From positions 744,001 to 808,000 of the forward strand of contig NZ_JBNPWZ010000001.1 in assembly GCF_050433565.1 (NCBI RefSeq): a stretch of 64,000 bases of DNA. The letters are read 5' to 3'. Below the pieces are notes generated by a model. It was given only the letters and a program-made list of their open reading frames with translations, did no database searches and was not told the origin of the DNA. Origin of the DNA: Ornithinibacillus bavariensis (GTDB lineage: Bacteria > Bacillota > Bacilli > Bacillales > Amphibacillaceae). This document shows, piece by piece, positions 26,039-35,015 of the stretch (within the stretch, counting starts at the first letter, position 1; every line of letters begins with the position of its first letter). Made by a program: the position numbers and the translations under genes.

Positions 26039-26806
26039 TTGAAAGAGTATAATGGCTATTTGATTGATTTAGATGGGACTATGTACCGTGGAAATAAAGT
26101 TATTGAAGAGGCACCAAGTTTTATTAAGAAGCTTCGCCAGGAAAGGAAATCCCTTTTATTTTTAACGAATAATTCTTCTAAGACGCCAGAGCAAGTCGCG
26201 AAAAAGTTAACTATGCTTGGTATTGAAGCAAAGCCAGAGGAAGTATTTACAAGTAGTATGGCTACTGGTAAATATGTGAAGAAAAAGCTACCTCATGGTA
26301 CCTGTTTCGTTATCGGTGAAGAAGGACTTTTTGATGCTTTACATAGGGAAGGGGTACAAATAACAGATAATGTGGAATGTGACGCTGTGATTATGGGAAT
26401 TGACCATCAAATAACCTATGAAAAGCTAGCAAAAGCCAGTCTTGCAGTACAAAAGGGTGCTGCCTTAATATCGACGAATAGTGATAACGCATTTCCATCA
26501 GAACAAGGACTTGTGCCTGGAAATGGAGCGTTTACAACTGTTATTACGGTAAGTACGGGAGTGGAAGCGCAATTTATTGGGAAACCTGAAACCATTATTG
26601 TGGAAGAAGCGTTACGAGTTCTTGGTACGTCTAAATCAGAGACCATTCTGGTTGGAGACAATTACAATACAGATATTCGTGCAGGAATTAATGCGGGGAT
26701 CGATACATTAATGGTTTTTACTGGTGTTACGCCATTTGAACAATATGAGGAACTACCAATTAAACCAACCTATTATGTAAAAAATTTGAATGAATGGCTT
26801 TCTTAA
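26039..26806 (+). CDS. yutF: YutF, HAD-superfamily phosphatase
   Basis: 255 residues with TTG start behind GGGAGATTT. The NagD/p-nitrophenylphosphatase branch of the HAD superfamily: motif I LIDLDGTMYRG, motif II FLTNNSS, conserved GKPE, and motif III/IV VGDNYNTDI. Cytosolic; physiological substrate is probably a small sugar or nucleotide phosphate. Operonic with yutE. Confidence 0.92.
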   Translation: MKEYNGYLIDLDGTMYRGNKVIEEAPSFIKKLRQERKSLLFLTNNSSKTPEQVAKKLTMLGIEAKPEEVFTSSMATGKYVKKKLPHGTCFVIGEEGLFDALHREGVQITDNVECDAVIMGIDHQITYEKLAKASLAVQKGAALISTNSDNAFPSEQGLVPGNGAFTTVITVSTGVEAQFIGKPETIIVEEALRVLGTSKSETILVGDNYNTDIRAGINAGIDTLMVFTGVTPFEQYEELPIKPTYYVKNLNEWLS

Positions 26807-26809
26807 TAA

Positions 26810-26846
26810 GGGATGCTCACACTGTAATCAGTGGAGCATCCCTTTC
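26810..26846. terminator. Bidirectional terminator between yutF and yutG
   Basis: GGGATGCTC / GAGCATCCC with an inner CACTG / CAGTG pairing. Convergent genes flank it; T-rich on the + side, A-rich start on the other. Confidence 0.88.
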
Positions 26847-26852
26847 GTTTCA

Positions 26853-27359
26853 TTATTCATGAACTGCTGAATGTGCTAACCGACTAGATGCTGCTGCTGC
26901 AATTGCACCCACAATGTCATCTAAAAAGGTATGGCATTCCCCAGTTGATTTGTCATTTAGTCGCTTTAGAATACCTGGTTTTTGTTTGTCAATATAGCCG
27001 TAATTTGTAAAGCCAATGGAACCGTAAACATTTACGATTGAAAAAGCAATGATTTCATCTACTCCATAAAGGCCTTCATCTGTCTCAATTGTTTTTTGCA
27101 AAGGCTCCTCCAGCATTTTCTTTTCTGCTAGTTTATCTAATTGAATCCCAGTTAAGATAGCGTTTTGCACTTCGCGCTTTTCTAAGACTCTATCTACATT
27201 GTATAAGCAATCCTCTAAGCTTAAATTTTCATGATAATTGGATTGTAGGTAATAGACGAGTTCCGCAATATCCTTTAAGGTAACGCCTCTTTCTTCTAAT
27301 AATTCTCTTGCTTTTTGTTCCAGTTCGCTCATTTTTAATTTTTTATTCATGTTTATCAC
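26853..27359 (-). CDS. yutG: YutG, phosphatidylglycerophosphatase A family
   Basis: 168 residues from GTG 27359, which has AAAGGAG 5 bases upstream; the ATG at 27350 would be 14 bases away. The C-terminal PgpA-type core contains GVDEIIAFSIVNVYGSIG and FLDDIVGAIAAAA. Members lack the membrane segments of E. coli PgpA and are cytosolic, as here. The role would be dephosphorylation in phospholipid turnover. The N-terminal 65 residues are helical. Confidence 0.85.
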   Translation of the reverse strand: MINMNKKLKMSELEQKARELLEERGVTLKDIAELVYYLQSNYHENLSLEDCLYNVDRVLEKREVQNAILTGIQLDKLAEKKMLEEPLQKTIETDEGLYGVDEIIAFSIVNVYGSIGFTNYGYIDKQKPGILKRLNDKSTGECHTFLDDIVGAIAAAASSRLAHSAVHE

Positions 27360-27433
27360 CGTTTCTCCTTTTTTGGTTAAGATTGGCTAATATTTTCATA
27401 CATTATAGTAATGGTATGTGGGAGGGAAATATG

Positions 27434-28417
27434 ATGAAAGAATTACTATTTGTAAATTATAATATTTATGCTAAAGAGCATGTATTAATAAATGGTAGAG
27501 AAGGCTTTCGTGATCATGATACTAACTATTTTATCATTTCTTCATCCAACAAGGAAATGGTACTACTGGAGCAAGCTGCGCTAGCCTATTTTCTAGCAGA
27601 GAATGGCTATAATCATACTGCAATTCCAATATTAACAAAGAATAATTCTTGGTTCGTTGAAAATGATGGTCAACAATATCTTGTTCTACGTGTTTCTAAC
27701 CTTCAGCACTCTCCAATCGAATCACACGGGAAACAGTTGGCACAATTTCATAATATAACAGCTTCCTATCAATATGAACCGCAGGAAATTTCAAGCTATG
27801 GAATGTGGAAGGACTTATGGATTAGAAAATTAACTGCATTTGAACATAAATTACAAGAAGAGTTGAAAGAAAATGGGAATGATTATTACCGTTTATTAGT
27901 AGATGTGTTTCCTTATATTATAGGAATTAGTGAAAATGCTATTCAATATATACAGGAGAGTGAATCGGAAAGAAGATTTCATCAGGCAGACACTGGAGTC
28001 TTTGCTTTTAGAAGGTACCAAGATAATTTAATTGCACCAGTTATATGGACAGATGACCTCGTATTTGATCACCCAACTCGGGATATCGCAGAGTACATAC
28101 GCTACAAATTATTAGATAATAATGAGACAGCATTAGAAGAGGTGTACGTTTTTATAAGAGATTATCAGGGGGTACAGCCATTATCGATTTTTGGTTGGCG
28201 TTTACTATATGCACGACTATTATTTCCAATCCATTTTTTTGATCTAATGGAGGCTGGCTTTCAGGGGAAAGAGTATGAGAGGTACTTCTATGAGTTAGAA
28301 GCTTTATTACAAACACAAGTACGGTACGAGAAACGATTAAATCGTTTATTCGATTTGCTTCAGGTGAATTTTCGGGAATACGATATTCCAGTATTGCATT
28401 GGCTAGAAAAGGGATAA
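27434..28417 (+). CDS. yutH: Spore coat-associated protein YutH
   Basis: 327 residues from ATG 27434 (GGAGGG 7 bases upstream; ATG 27431 also possible). The open frame continues upstream to 27308 but that part lies before the ribosome binding site. The protein has the CotS/YutH kinase-like fold: LVLRVSNLQ, SHGKQLAQFHN and TGVFAFRRYQ. The expected catalytic HGD is replaced by a degenerate HQADTGV, so it is probably a pseudokinase. In B. subtilis the homologue is a spore coat component. Confidence 0.82.
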   Translation: MKELLFVNYNIYAKEHVLINGREGFRDHDTNYFIISSSNKEMVLLEQAALAYFLAENGYNHTAIPILTKNNSWFVENDGQQYLVLRVSNLQHSPIESHGKQLAQFHNITASYQYEPQEISSYGMWKDLWIRKLTAFEHKLQEELKENGNDYYRLLVDVFPYIIGISENAIQYIQESESERRFHQADTGVFAFRRYQDNLIAPVIWTDDLVFDHPTRDIAEYIRYKLLDNNETALEEVYVFIRDYQGVQPLSIFGWRLLYARLLFPIHFFDLMEAGFQGKEYERYFYELEALLQTQVRYEKRLNRLFDLLQVNFREYDIPVLHWLEKG

Positions 28418-28425
28418 CATACAAA

Positions 28426-28456
28426 AAGCAGGCAACAAAAGTTGTCTGCTTCTATT
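28426..28456. terminator. Bidirectional terminator between yutH and yutI
   Basis: AAGCAGGCAAC / GTTGTCTGCTT with a four-A loop and T-rich right flank. Confidence 0.88.
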
Positions 28457-28459
28457 TTA

Positions 28460-28684
28460 TTAAAATACTTGTTCAATTTCCTTTACACCCGGTACTTCTG
28501 CCATTAGTGCTCGTTCAATACCAGCTTTTAAAGTAATCGTTGAGCTAGGGCAGTTACCACATGCACCCATGAGACGAAGAAGTACAATGCCATTTTCATC
28601 AACATCAATTAACTCCACATCTCCACCATCACGTAGTAAGAATGGACGTAATTTATTTAAAACTTCCTGAACTTGTTCACGCAT
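28460..28684 (-). CDS. yutI: NifU-like Fe-S scaffold/carrier YutI
   Basis: 74-residue Nfu domain. The metal-binding CxxC motif lies in GACGNCPSST. The N-terminal LRPFLLRDGGDVELI is also diagnostic. It transfers Fe-S clusters to apoproteins and complements suf genes at the left of the window. ATG follows AGGAGAAGATGGAT. Confidence 0.95.
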   Translation of the reverse strand: MREQVQEVLNKLRPFLLRDGGDVELIDVDENGIVLLRLMGACGNCPSSTITLKAGIERALMAEVPGVKEIEQVF

Positions 28685-28845
28685 TATCCATCTTCTCCTT
28701 TCCTAACCTAATTATAATGGTCTTCTATGAAAAAATCTATGCATAAGATCAATACTAAAATAGTTATTATTATTTTATCTTTATATAAAGATTTTGTAAA
28801 ATAAAAGAAACTAATGGATGTATTGAAAAAAAGGGGGAACACAAG

Positions 28846-29181
28846 GTGGATTCCAAAGTGATGATTACGGTTTACGGTGCTGAACAGATTTGTGCAAGCT
28901 GTGTTGGTGCACCAGGTTCCAAAGATACTTATGAGTGGCTACAGGCGGCAATTGCTAGAAAATACGAAGACAATGTTATTGAATATGAATATATTGATAT
29001 TAATAAACCACAACAGGATGAAAAGCATCAGAACTTTATTGAACGAATCTTTGATGAAGATTTATTTTACCCTATTGTATTTGTGAATGATGAAATGGTT
29101 GCAGAAGGAATTCCGCGTTTGAAAACTATTTATGAGGCTCTTGATAACCGAAATGTTAAATTATTGAATGAAGCGAAATGA
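28846..29181 (+). CDS. yuzD: YuzD, DUF1462 thioredoxin-fold protein
   Basis: 111 residues, GTG start behind AAGGGGGAACACAAG. Thioredoxin-like fold with the motif CASC in ITVYGAEQICASCVGAPGS and a cis-proline region YPIVFVNDEMV. The family is thought to act in disulfide or Fe-S metabolism. In this window it stands between nifU-like yutI and dapF, as in other Bacillus genomes. Confidence 0.85.
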   Translation: MDSKVMITVYGAEQICASCVGAPGSKDTYEWLQAAIARKYEDNVIEYEYIDINKPQQDEKHQNFIERIFDEDLFYPIVFVNDEMVAEGIPRLKTIYEALDNRNVKLLNEAK

Positions 29182-29190
29182 GGGTATAGC

Positions 29191-30045
29191 GTGGAAATAC
29201 CTTTTATCAAAATGCATGGCTTAGGTAATAGTTATGTTTATCTTGATTTATTTAAGTCACAGGTAGCAGAAGAGCTTCTTTCGGATCTCGCTCAAAAGGT
29301 ATCAAATGTTAATACAGGTATTGGTTCAGATGGACTAATATTAATTCATCCGAGTGAAGAAGCGGATGTTGGGATGCGAATATTTAATAAAGATGGGTCA
29401 GAGGGAAAAAACTGTGGAAATGGTCTACGGTGTACAGCTAAATATGCCTATGAAGCAGGGCTGGTAAAGAACCGTATCTTCCAAATCGAGACAAAATCCG
29501 GCAATGTTGATGTTGAAGTTATGGTTCATAATGAGAAGGTGTATGAAATTACGATTAATATGGGAAGACCTAGATTGAGCAGATCCTCGATTCCAATGGT
29601 TGGGGAAGAGCTGGAGACTGTGGTGAATGAACCATTTAAGGTGGGTAACCAAGTATTATATGTTACAGCAGTTTCGATGGGAAATCCTCATGCAGTGTTT
29701 TTCGTAGATAAAATTGCGGAGGCCCCTTTGAATGAATTAGGTGAGATTATTGAAAAAGATTCACGATTCCCTGAAGGGGTTAATGTAGAATTTGTGGAAG
29801 TAGTCAACGGTAGAGAATTAAATTTTCGCGTTTGGGAGCGTGGATCTGGAATAACGATGGCTTGTGGTACGGGTGCTTGTGCAGCAGTAGTTGCAGCGAC
29901 ATTAAATCAACTTATTCCGAAAGACCAAACCATTAGGGTACACTTGGATGGTGGGGACTTAATGGTAAAGTGGGATCAAGCTGGTTTTGTATGGATGACT
30001 GGTCAAGCTGAGGTAGTAGCAGCAGGTACCTATCACTATGTATGA
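29191..30045 (+). CDS. dapF: Diaminopimelate epimerase
   Basis: 284 residues. Interconverts LL- and meso-diaminopimelate for lysine and peptidoglycan synthesis, without cofactor. The two catalytic cysteines are residue 75 (NCGNGLRC) and 225 (TMACGTGAC). GTG start 9 bp after yuzD, with GAGGG upstream. B. subtilis calls it YutL. Position apart from other lysine genes is normal in Bacillus. Confidence 0.94.
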   Translation: MEIPFIKMHGLGNSYVYLDLFKSQVAEELLSDLAQKVSNVNTGIGSDGLILIHPSEEADVGMRIFNKDGSEGKNCGNGLRCTAKYAYEAGLVKNRIFQIETKSGNVDVEVMVHNEKVYEITINMGRPRLSRSSIPMVGEELETVVNEPFKVGNQVLYVTAVSMGNPHAVFFVDKIAEAPLNELGEIIEKDSRFPEGVNVEFVEVVNGRELNFRVWERGSGITMACGTGACAAVVAATLNQLIPKDQTIRVHLDGGDLMVKWDQAGFVWMTGQAEVVAAGTYHYV

Positions 30046-30127
30046 TGTATTGGAAAATCTTAATATTTGAAAACCATGATCCACCGTAGGTATACTTAAC
30101 ATAAGCAATTAATGAGGAGGAATAAGA

Positions 30128-30484
30128 ATGGTTATAACGCTAACAGATAGTGCATGTCTCCAAATAAAAGAAATGATGAAAGAAGAATCACCAAACGTGC
30201 GTTTGCGTTTTGGAGTGAAGGGTGGCGGCTGCAGCGGATTGTCTTATTCACTCGGTTTTGATGAACATGTAAATGAAGAATTAGATCATGAGGAAGAAAT
30301 CAACGGTATCCCAGTTCTCATCTTCAAACAAGACATTCCAATAATTCAAGGAACAACAATTGATTTTAAACAAAACATGATGGGTGGCGGATTTAGTATC
30401 GATAATCCAAATGCGATTATTTCTTGTGGATGTGGATCATCATTCCGCACAAAAGAAACAGTTGGTGCCCCAGAGAAATGTTAA
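30128..30484 (+). CDS. yutM: A-type Fe-S carrier (HesB/IscA family), YutM
   Basis: 118 residues with the three cysteine ligands at 35 (GGGCSGLSY), 100 and 102 (SCGCGSSF). It delivers Fe-S clusters to targets. Start ATG follows AATGAGGAGGAATAAG. Own transcription unit, closed by a terminator at 30489. Confidence 0.94.
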   Translation: MVITLTDSACLQIKEMMKEESPNVRLRFGVKGGGCSGLSYSLGFDEHVNEELDHEEEINGIPVLIFKQDIPIIQGTTIDFKQNMMGGGFSIDNPNAIISCGCGSSFRTKETVGAPEKC

Positions 30485-30488
30485 TAAA

Positions 30489-30522
30489 AAGCATGAAGAG
30501 GATGTTCCCTTTTCATGCTTTT
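30489..30522. terminator. Terminator after yutM
   Basis: AAGCATGAA / TTCATGCTT with a 14-base loop and a T-rich tail on the + strand. Confidence 0.85.
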
Positions 30523-30591
30523 CGTTATAGTTATCCTTATTTAGGTAGGTTGAATTGTTGGCTCCGAAACCCTACCTGGTACCAATGATTA

Positions 30592-31581
30592 TTATTCAAA
30601 CATACTGGTTGAGTGCTTTGGTTGTACACGAGCTTTTGGATCGATGTATTGTTTTGCGTTATTAATTGCAGTTGGTCCTTCACCAAAACCAGTTGCAATA
30701 AGCTTTACTTTTCCGGGATAGGTACAGATATCTCCTGCAGCATATATCCCTGGAATATTGGTCTCCATTTTGGTATTAACTACAATACTATTTTTTTCGA
30801 TTTCAAGACCCCAGTTCTTAATAGGACCTAATGTAGATATAAATCCATAGTTGCAAATGACATCATCAATCTCTAACTCAAGTTTTTTTTCACCTTTTAC
30901 TTCTTCTAACAAAACTTTTTCAATTCTGTCGGAAGCAGTAATTTCATTCGGTGTATATGGAGTAAGTACTTCTACCTTCGAGTTTAATAAAGTTTCCACA
31001 CTATGCTCATGCGCGCGAAATTCATTACGTCGATGAACCAAGTATACTTTTTCAGCGATTGGCTCTAGCATTAGTGCCCAGTCAACTGCTGAATCACCGC
31101 CACCGAGAATGGCTACTTTTCTATCTTTAAAACGGTTCATATCTTTCACATAGTAATGAAGGTTGATATCCTCGAATTCTTCAGAGTTCATGATGTTTAA
31201 TCTTCTAGGCTGGAATGCACCATTCCCAGCAGTAATAATCATGGTCTTTGTATAGTGGACTTCACCAGTGCTAGATGTTAATTTAAACGAGTTATCTTCA
31301 AGTCGTTCGACAGTCTCTACAGATTGACCTAATACGATCGTTGGATTAAACAGCTTTACTTGTTCTTCAAGATTGTCTACTAAGTCTTGTGCTCTCACCT
31401 TAGGAAATCCGGCGATATCATATATATATTTCTCTGGATAAAGGGCTGCTAATTGCCCACCAGTATGTGGTAAACTCTCAATTATTTTTACACTTGCTTG
31501 ACGCATTCCACCATAAAAAGCAGTAAAAAGCCCAACAGGACCTGCGCCAATAATTGTAACATCGAATACTTGCTCTGACAT
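30592..31581 (-). CDS. yumC: Ferredoxin/flavodoxin-NADP+ reductase (YumC type)
   Basis: 329 residues from ATG 31581, whose ribosome binding site AGGAGGTAAATAT is at 31583-31595; the upstream extension of the frame to 31680 lies before it. Thioredoxin-reductase-like FAD/NAD(P) enzyme without the redox CxxC. The FAD motif is IIGAGPVGLF, the NADP motif is ILGGGDSAVDWA, and the late FAD motif GIYAAGDIC. Reduces ferredoxin or flavodoxin with NADPH. Confidence 0.93.
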   Translation of the reverse strand: MSEQVFDVTIIGAGPVGLFTAFYGGMRQASVKIIESLPHTGGQLAALYPEKYIYDIAGFPKVRAQDLVDNLEEQVKLFNPTIVLGQSVETVERLEDNSFKLTSSTGEVHYTKTMIITAGNGAFQPRRLNIMNSEEFEDINLHYYVKDMNRFKDRKVAILGGGDSAVDWALMLEPIAEKVYLVHRRNEFRAHEHSVETLLNSKVEVLTPYTPNEITASDRIEKVLLEEVKGEKKLELEIDDVICNYGFISTLGPIKNWGLEIEKNSIVVNTKMETNIPGIYAAGDICTYPGKVKLIATGFGEGPTAINNAKQYIDPKARVQPKHSTSMFE

Positions 31582-31729
31582 ATATTTACCTCCTCTTACA
31601 GTTTTATTGGGTATGAAAGTAGTGTTCATTCTAGTTATCTCAAAAAATACCACTAATATCGTACCATAAAATAGTTTCACTTGTAATAAATCAGGCTTTT
31701 ACGAAAAGAGTTTAAAAATATTTTTAGGG

Positions 31730-31758
31730 TTGAAAATTATAGTTAAAAGGGCTATTAT
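31730..31758 (+). promoter_or_regulatory. Sigma-A promoter of the ndh-like gene
   Basis: TTGAAA (31730-31735), 17-bp spacer, TATTAT (31753-31758). It leaves an untranslated leader of about 130 nt. An inverted repeat CGTGA-N6-TCACA at 31832-31847 lies in the leader and could be a regulator site. Confidence 0.7.
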
Positions 31759-31893
31759 ATAGGATGGACAATATATTACGAAGATGTGACAATCACTTTC
31801 TATTGGTTTTATCTCTTTTTTTGATCTTATTCGTGAAAAATGTCACATACACAATGTAATAGATTACAAATATTAAAATGGATGTGATGATGA

Positions 31894-33105
31894 ATGAAAA
31901 AGCCTAATATCGTAGTGTTAGGTGCTGGTTACGGTGGTATTATGACCACAGTAAAATTACAAAAGTCACTAGGAGTAAATGAAGCAAACATTACCTTAGT
32001 GAACAAGAACGACTATCATTACCAAACAACTTGGTTACATGAGGTATCAGCTGGAACAGTTCATCAAGATCAAGCAAGAATTGCAATCAAGGATGTTATC
32101 AATCAACATAAAGTAAACTTTGTGCAGGATACTGTTGTTGAAATTAAACCAGGGGAAAACAAGGTTAAACTTCAAAATAGTGAATTAGAGTACGATTACC
32201 TTGTCATTGGCTTAGGTTTTGAATCTGCAACGTTTGGAATTCCAGGATTAGAAGAAAACGCTTTCATGATTAATGATATTAATTCTTCTCGCTTAATTAG
32301 AGAGCATCTAGATTATAATTTTGCAGAGTTTCATAAGGATAATAATCCTTCACGTTTAAATATTGTGGTTGGGGGTGGCGGATTCACAGGTATTGAATTC
32401 GTCGGTGAATTAGCAAATAGAATCCCAGAATTATGTAAAGAGTATGATATCGATAAGTCACAAGTTCGTATCATTAATATTGAAGGAGCACCAACTGTTT
32501 TACCAGGATTTGACCCTGAATTAGTAGAGTATGCGATGAATTCTTTAGAAGCTCGTGGTGTTGAATTCGTTACAGGTGCACTATTGAAAGAAAGCAAGCC
32601 TGAAAGTGTTGTATACGAAAAAGATGGAAAATTAAATGAGATTCCAACTCTAACAACGATTTGGGCGGCTGGTGTAAAAGCAAACACTATCGTGGAGAAG
32701 TCTGGATTTGAAACAAATCGTGGAAAAATCCAAGTTCGTCCTGATTTGCGTTCACCTGAATATGATAATGTATTTGTAGTTGGGGATTGTGCACTAATCA
32801 TGAACGAAGAAAATGGCCGACCTTATCCACCAACAGCTCAAATTGCAATTCAGCAGTCTGGAATAGTTGCTCATAATGTTGTAGCACTTATAAAAGGACA
32901 TGAATTAGAAGCTTTTGAGTATAAGCCACTAGGAACACTTGCTTCACTTGGTCATAATGATGCTATGGGTGTTGTATTTGGAGACAAGAAGCTATTTGGT
33001 TGGAAAGCAACGTTCATGAAGAAAATGAGTGATAACCGCTACCTATTAAAATTAGGTGGAGTTGGCTTAATGCTTAAAAAAGGTAAATTTAATTTCTTTT
33101 ATTAA
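31894..33105 (+). CDS. ndh: Type II NADH dehydrogenase (NDH-2; YumB/Ndh)
   Basis: 403 residues. Membrane-bound FAD enzyme passing electrons from NADH to menaquinone without proton pumping. FAD motif VVLGAGYGGIM, NAD motif IVVGGGGFTGIEF, late motif FVVGDCALI and quinone-site AQIAIQQS are present. The C-terminal amphipathic tail would bind the membrane. It fits menaquinone genes 15 kb downstream. Position beside yumC suggests YumB. Confidence 0.93.
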   Translation: MKKPNIVVLGAGYGGIMTTVKLQKSLGVNEANITLVNKNDYHYQTTWLHEVSAGTVHQDQARIAIKDVINQHKVNFVQDTVVEIKPGENKVKLQNSELEYDYLVIGLGFESATFGIPGLEENAFMINDINSSRLIREHLDYNFAEFHKDNNPSRLNIVVGGGGFTGIEFVGELANRIPELCKEYDIDKSQVRIINIEGAPTVLPGFDPELVEYAMNSLEARGVEFVTGALLKESKPESVVYEKDGKLNEIPTLTTIWAAGVKANTIVEKSGFETNRGKIQVRPDLRSPEYDNVFVVGDCALIMNEENGRPYPPTAQIAIQQSGIVAHNVVALIKGHELEAFEYKPLGTLASLGHNDAMGVVFGDKKLFGWKATFMKKMSDNRYLLKLGGVGLMLKKGKFNFFY

Positions 33106-33123
33106 TATATGCCAATCTTAGAA

Positions 33124-33157
33124 AGCAAAGGCGATTACCTCGTCTTTGCTTTTTTTA
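33124..33157 (+). terminator. Terminator after the ndh-like gene
   Basis: AGCAAAGGCGA / TCGTCTTTGCT stem with TTACC loop and seven T residues. Confidence 0.92.
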
Positions 33158-33217
33158 TGATTTGCTTATAGAATTAAAACTATAAATAAGCGAAGAATGC
33201 AAAGGAGAACATAGAAC

Positions 33218-33529
33218 TTGATACAATTTATCGTTTCCATTATATTATTTTTTGTTATTTTTTTCGGAATCGCATTTATCCTAAATATGTTACTTAGAAG
33301 AACATGGCTAATGGCCTTTATTTATCCTTTTGTTGTTCTTTTTATCGTTGACAACATAGCTATAAGTAACTATTTCACTTCACCAGGTGAGGCATTTTCA
33401 ACTGCTTTCTCTCGATTAATTTCTATTACTGGTTTTGATTTTATCATTTTACTTTCTGGCTTTTTAGGCACGATAGTATCTGGTTTTGTCATTCGATTTT
33501 TACGTAAAAGTGGGTACCAGATGTTTTAA
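33218..33529 (+). CDS. yuiB: YuiB-like membrane protein
   Basis: 103 residues with three hydrophobic segments. TTG start behind AAAGGAGAACATAGAAC. Function unknown; identity rests on length, topology and its place before yuiC and yuiD as in B. subtilis. Confidence 0.75.
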   Translation: MIQFIVSIILFFVIFFGIAFILNMLLRRTWLMAFIYPFVVLFIVDNIAISNYFTSPGEAFSTAFSRLISITGFDFIILLSGFLGTIVSGFVIRFLRKSGYQMF

Positions 33530-33617
33530 TATTATTTTTTCAAAAGATTACTTTTCTATGCAAAATGCATAATTTCCTACTAGATTGGAAATGATGACAT
33601 CCAGAGAGGTGTTATTA

Positions 33618-34301
33618 TTGAAAATCAGTAGTATATTTAGAAGGATATGCATGACGACGCTATTTTTGTTAGCATTTTGGACAACGTTATCCAGTATATC
33701 CAATGTGACTTACACAGATTTAGCCATGATGCTGAAGCATAGTGAAGCTGTGGCCGCAGATATTTATTATGCAGAACTGGCGGAACATAGAAAGATAGCG
33801 TTACATGAAAAAGAACTATTGATGTTAAAAAAGCAGAAGCAATATATTTCAAGTGAACAAATAGATGCCCCAAAAAAGGTGGAAGAGGCTATAAATATTG
33901 AAAAGTTCCCAAAGGCAAAAGTAATCGCTACTGGATATACAGCTGGGGTAGAGTCAACTGGAAAGACACCAGATCACCCACAGTACGGTATAACCTATTC
34001 TGGAGTTAAGGTAAAGCGGGACTTGTATTCTACAATTGCAGCAGATCTATCCGTGTACCCAATCGGAACGATACTTTGGATACCAGATTATGGTTTTGGG
34101 GTTGTAGCGGATAAGGGCCGAGCAATTAACGGTAATAAAATAGACCTTTATTTTGATACGGTAGAAAAGGTGTATTCGGAGTGGGGAAAACGAGAGGTTG
34201 ATGTTTATATTATTGAAAAAGGAACAGGGGAACTATCTGAAGAGGTTATGAAGGACCTTAATGAAAATCAAGCATTACAAGTATTTCGGAAAAGTGAATG
34301 A
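33618..34301 (+). CDS. yuiC: YuiC, 3D-domain cell-wall protein
   Basis: 227 residues from TTG 33618, which has AGAGAGGTG 7 bases upstream; a frame-open start at 33585 is less well supported. Residues ~8-30 form a signal anchor. The C-terminal 3D (Asp-Asp-Asp) domain contains ATGYTAG, TIAADLSVYPIGT and VVADKGRAINGNKIDLYF, with its three aspartates. YuiC of B. subtilis is a lytic transglycosylase-like muralytic enzyme of the double-psi barrel type. Confidence 0.85.
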   Translation: MKISSIFRRICMTTLFLLAFWTTLSSISNVTYTDLAMMLKHSEAVAADIYYAELAEHRKIALHEKELLMLKKQKQYISSEQIDAPKKVEEAINIEKFPKAKVIATGYTAGVESTGKTPDHPQYGITYSGVKVKRDLYSTIAADLSVYPIGTILWIPDYGFGVVADKGRAINGNKIDLYFDTVEKVYSEWGKREVDVYIIEKGTGELSEEVMKDLNENQALQVFRKSE

Positions 34302-34327
34302 TACTCGTTTGAATTAGCATTAAAAGC

Positions 34328-34367
34328 ACCACTTCATTATGGTATTCCATATGAAGTGGTGTTTTTT
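34328..34367. terminator. Bidirectional terminator between yuiC and yuiD
   Basis: CACCACTTCAT / ATGAAGTGGTG with a 12-base loop and a T-run on the + strand. Confidence 0.9.
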
Positions 34368-34842
34368 ACACATATAATTGGTAAAGCAAAATAGCGACCA
34401 TAATTCCAGATAACGCACCAAAAAATACTTCAATCGGTTTATGGCCAAGTAATTCCTTTAAATCTTCTTTCTTTTCATAGTCTCGTTTACTGTCCCAGTT
34501 CTTGGCGCCAGCGATGACAATTTGGAAGTCCTTTACTAATTGATTTAATAATGTAGCATGTTCTCCAGCATGACGGCGAACTCCTGATGCATCAAACATC
34601 GTAATCACACTAAAAATTGCTGAAACCGCAAATATGGTTGAGCTAAAACCTTCCACGATGCCAATTGCTGTCGATAATGCACTAACTGCTGCTGAATGAC
34701 TACTTGGCATACCACCAGTACTAAATGCCAAGCCTGGCAAAAACTCTCGAGTGGCAATAAATCGTATAGGTATTTTAATGACTTGTGCAAAGATAATAGC
34801 AGATAGTGCTGCAATTAACGGATAATTGGAAAATAGTTGCAT
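34366..34842 (-). CDS. yuiD: YuiD, divergent PAP2-family membrane protein
   Basis: 158 residues with several membrane segments. Conserved motifs of DUF212: GGMPSSHSA, FDASGVRRHAGEHA and LGHKPIEVFFGALSG, equivalents of the PAP2 phosphatase signature. Probably acts on a membrane lipid phosphate or is inactive; not known. Confidence 0.9.
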   Translation of the reverse strand: MQLFSNYPLIAALSAIIFAQVIKIPIRFIATREFLPGLAFSTGGMPSSHSAAVSALSTAIGIVEGFSSTIFAVSAIFSVITMFDASGVRRHAGEHATLLNQLVKDFQIVIAGAKNWDSKRDYEKKEDLKELLGHKPIEVFFGALSGIMVAILLYQLYV

Positions 34843-35015
34843 TACGTGATTCCTTTCAGTTAGACGTATATAGTTGATGATATTTTATCATAACCATCTG
34901 ATAATATGTTATGAATACTATTCCTTTAGCTTAAACTATTTTAACTGGGTATTCTTCAGAACCATCTAATAAATAAAAAATAGAAGCCTGGGATAGCCAA
35001 GCTTCCTATGAAAAC

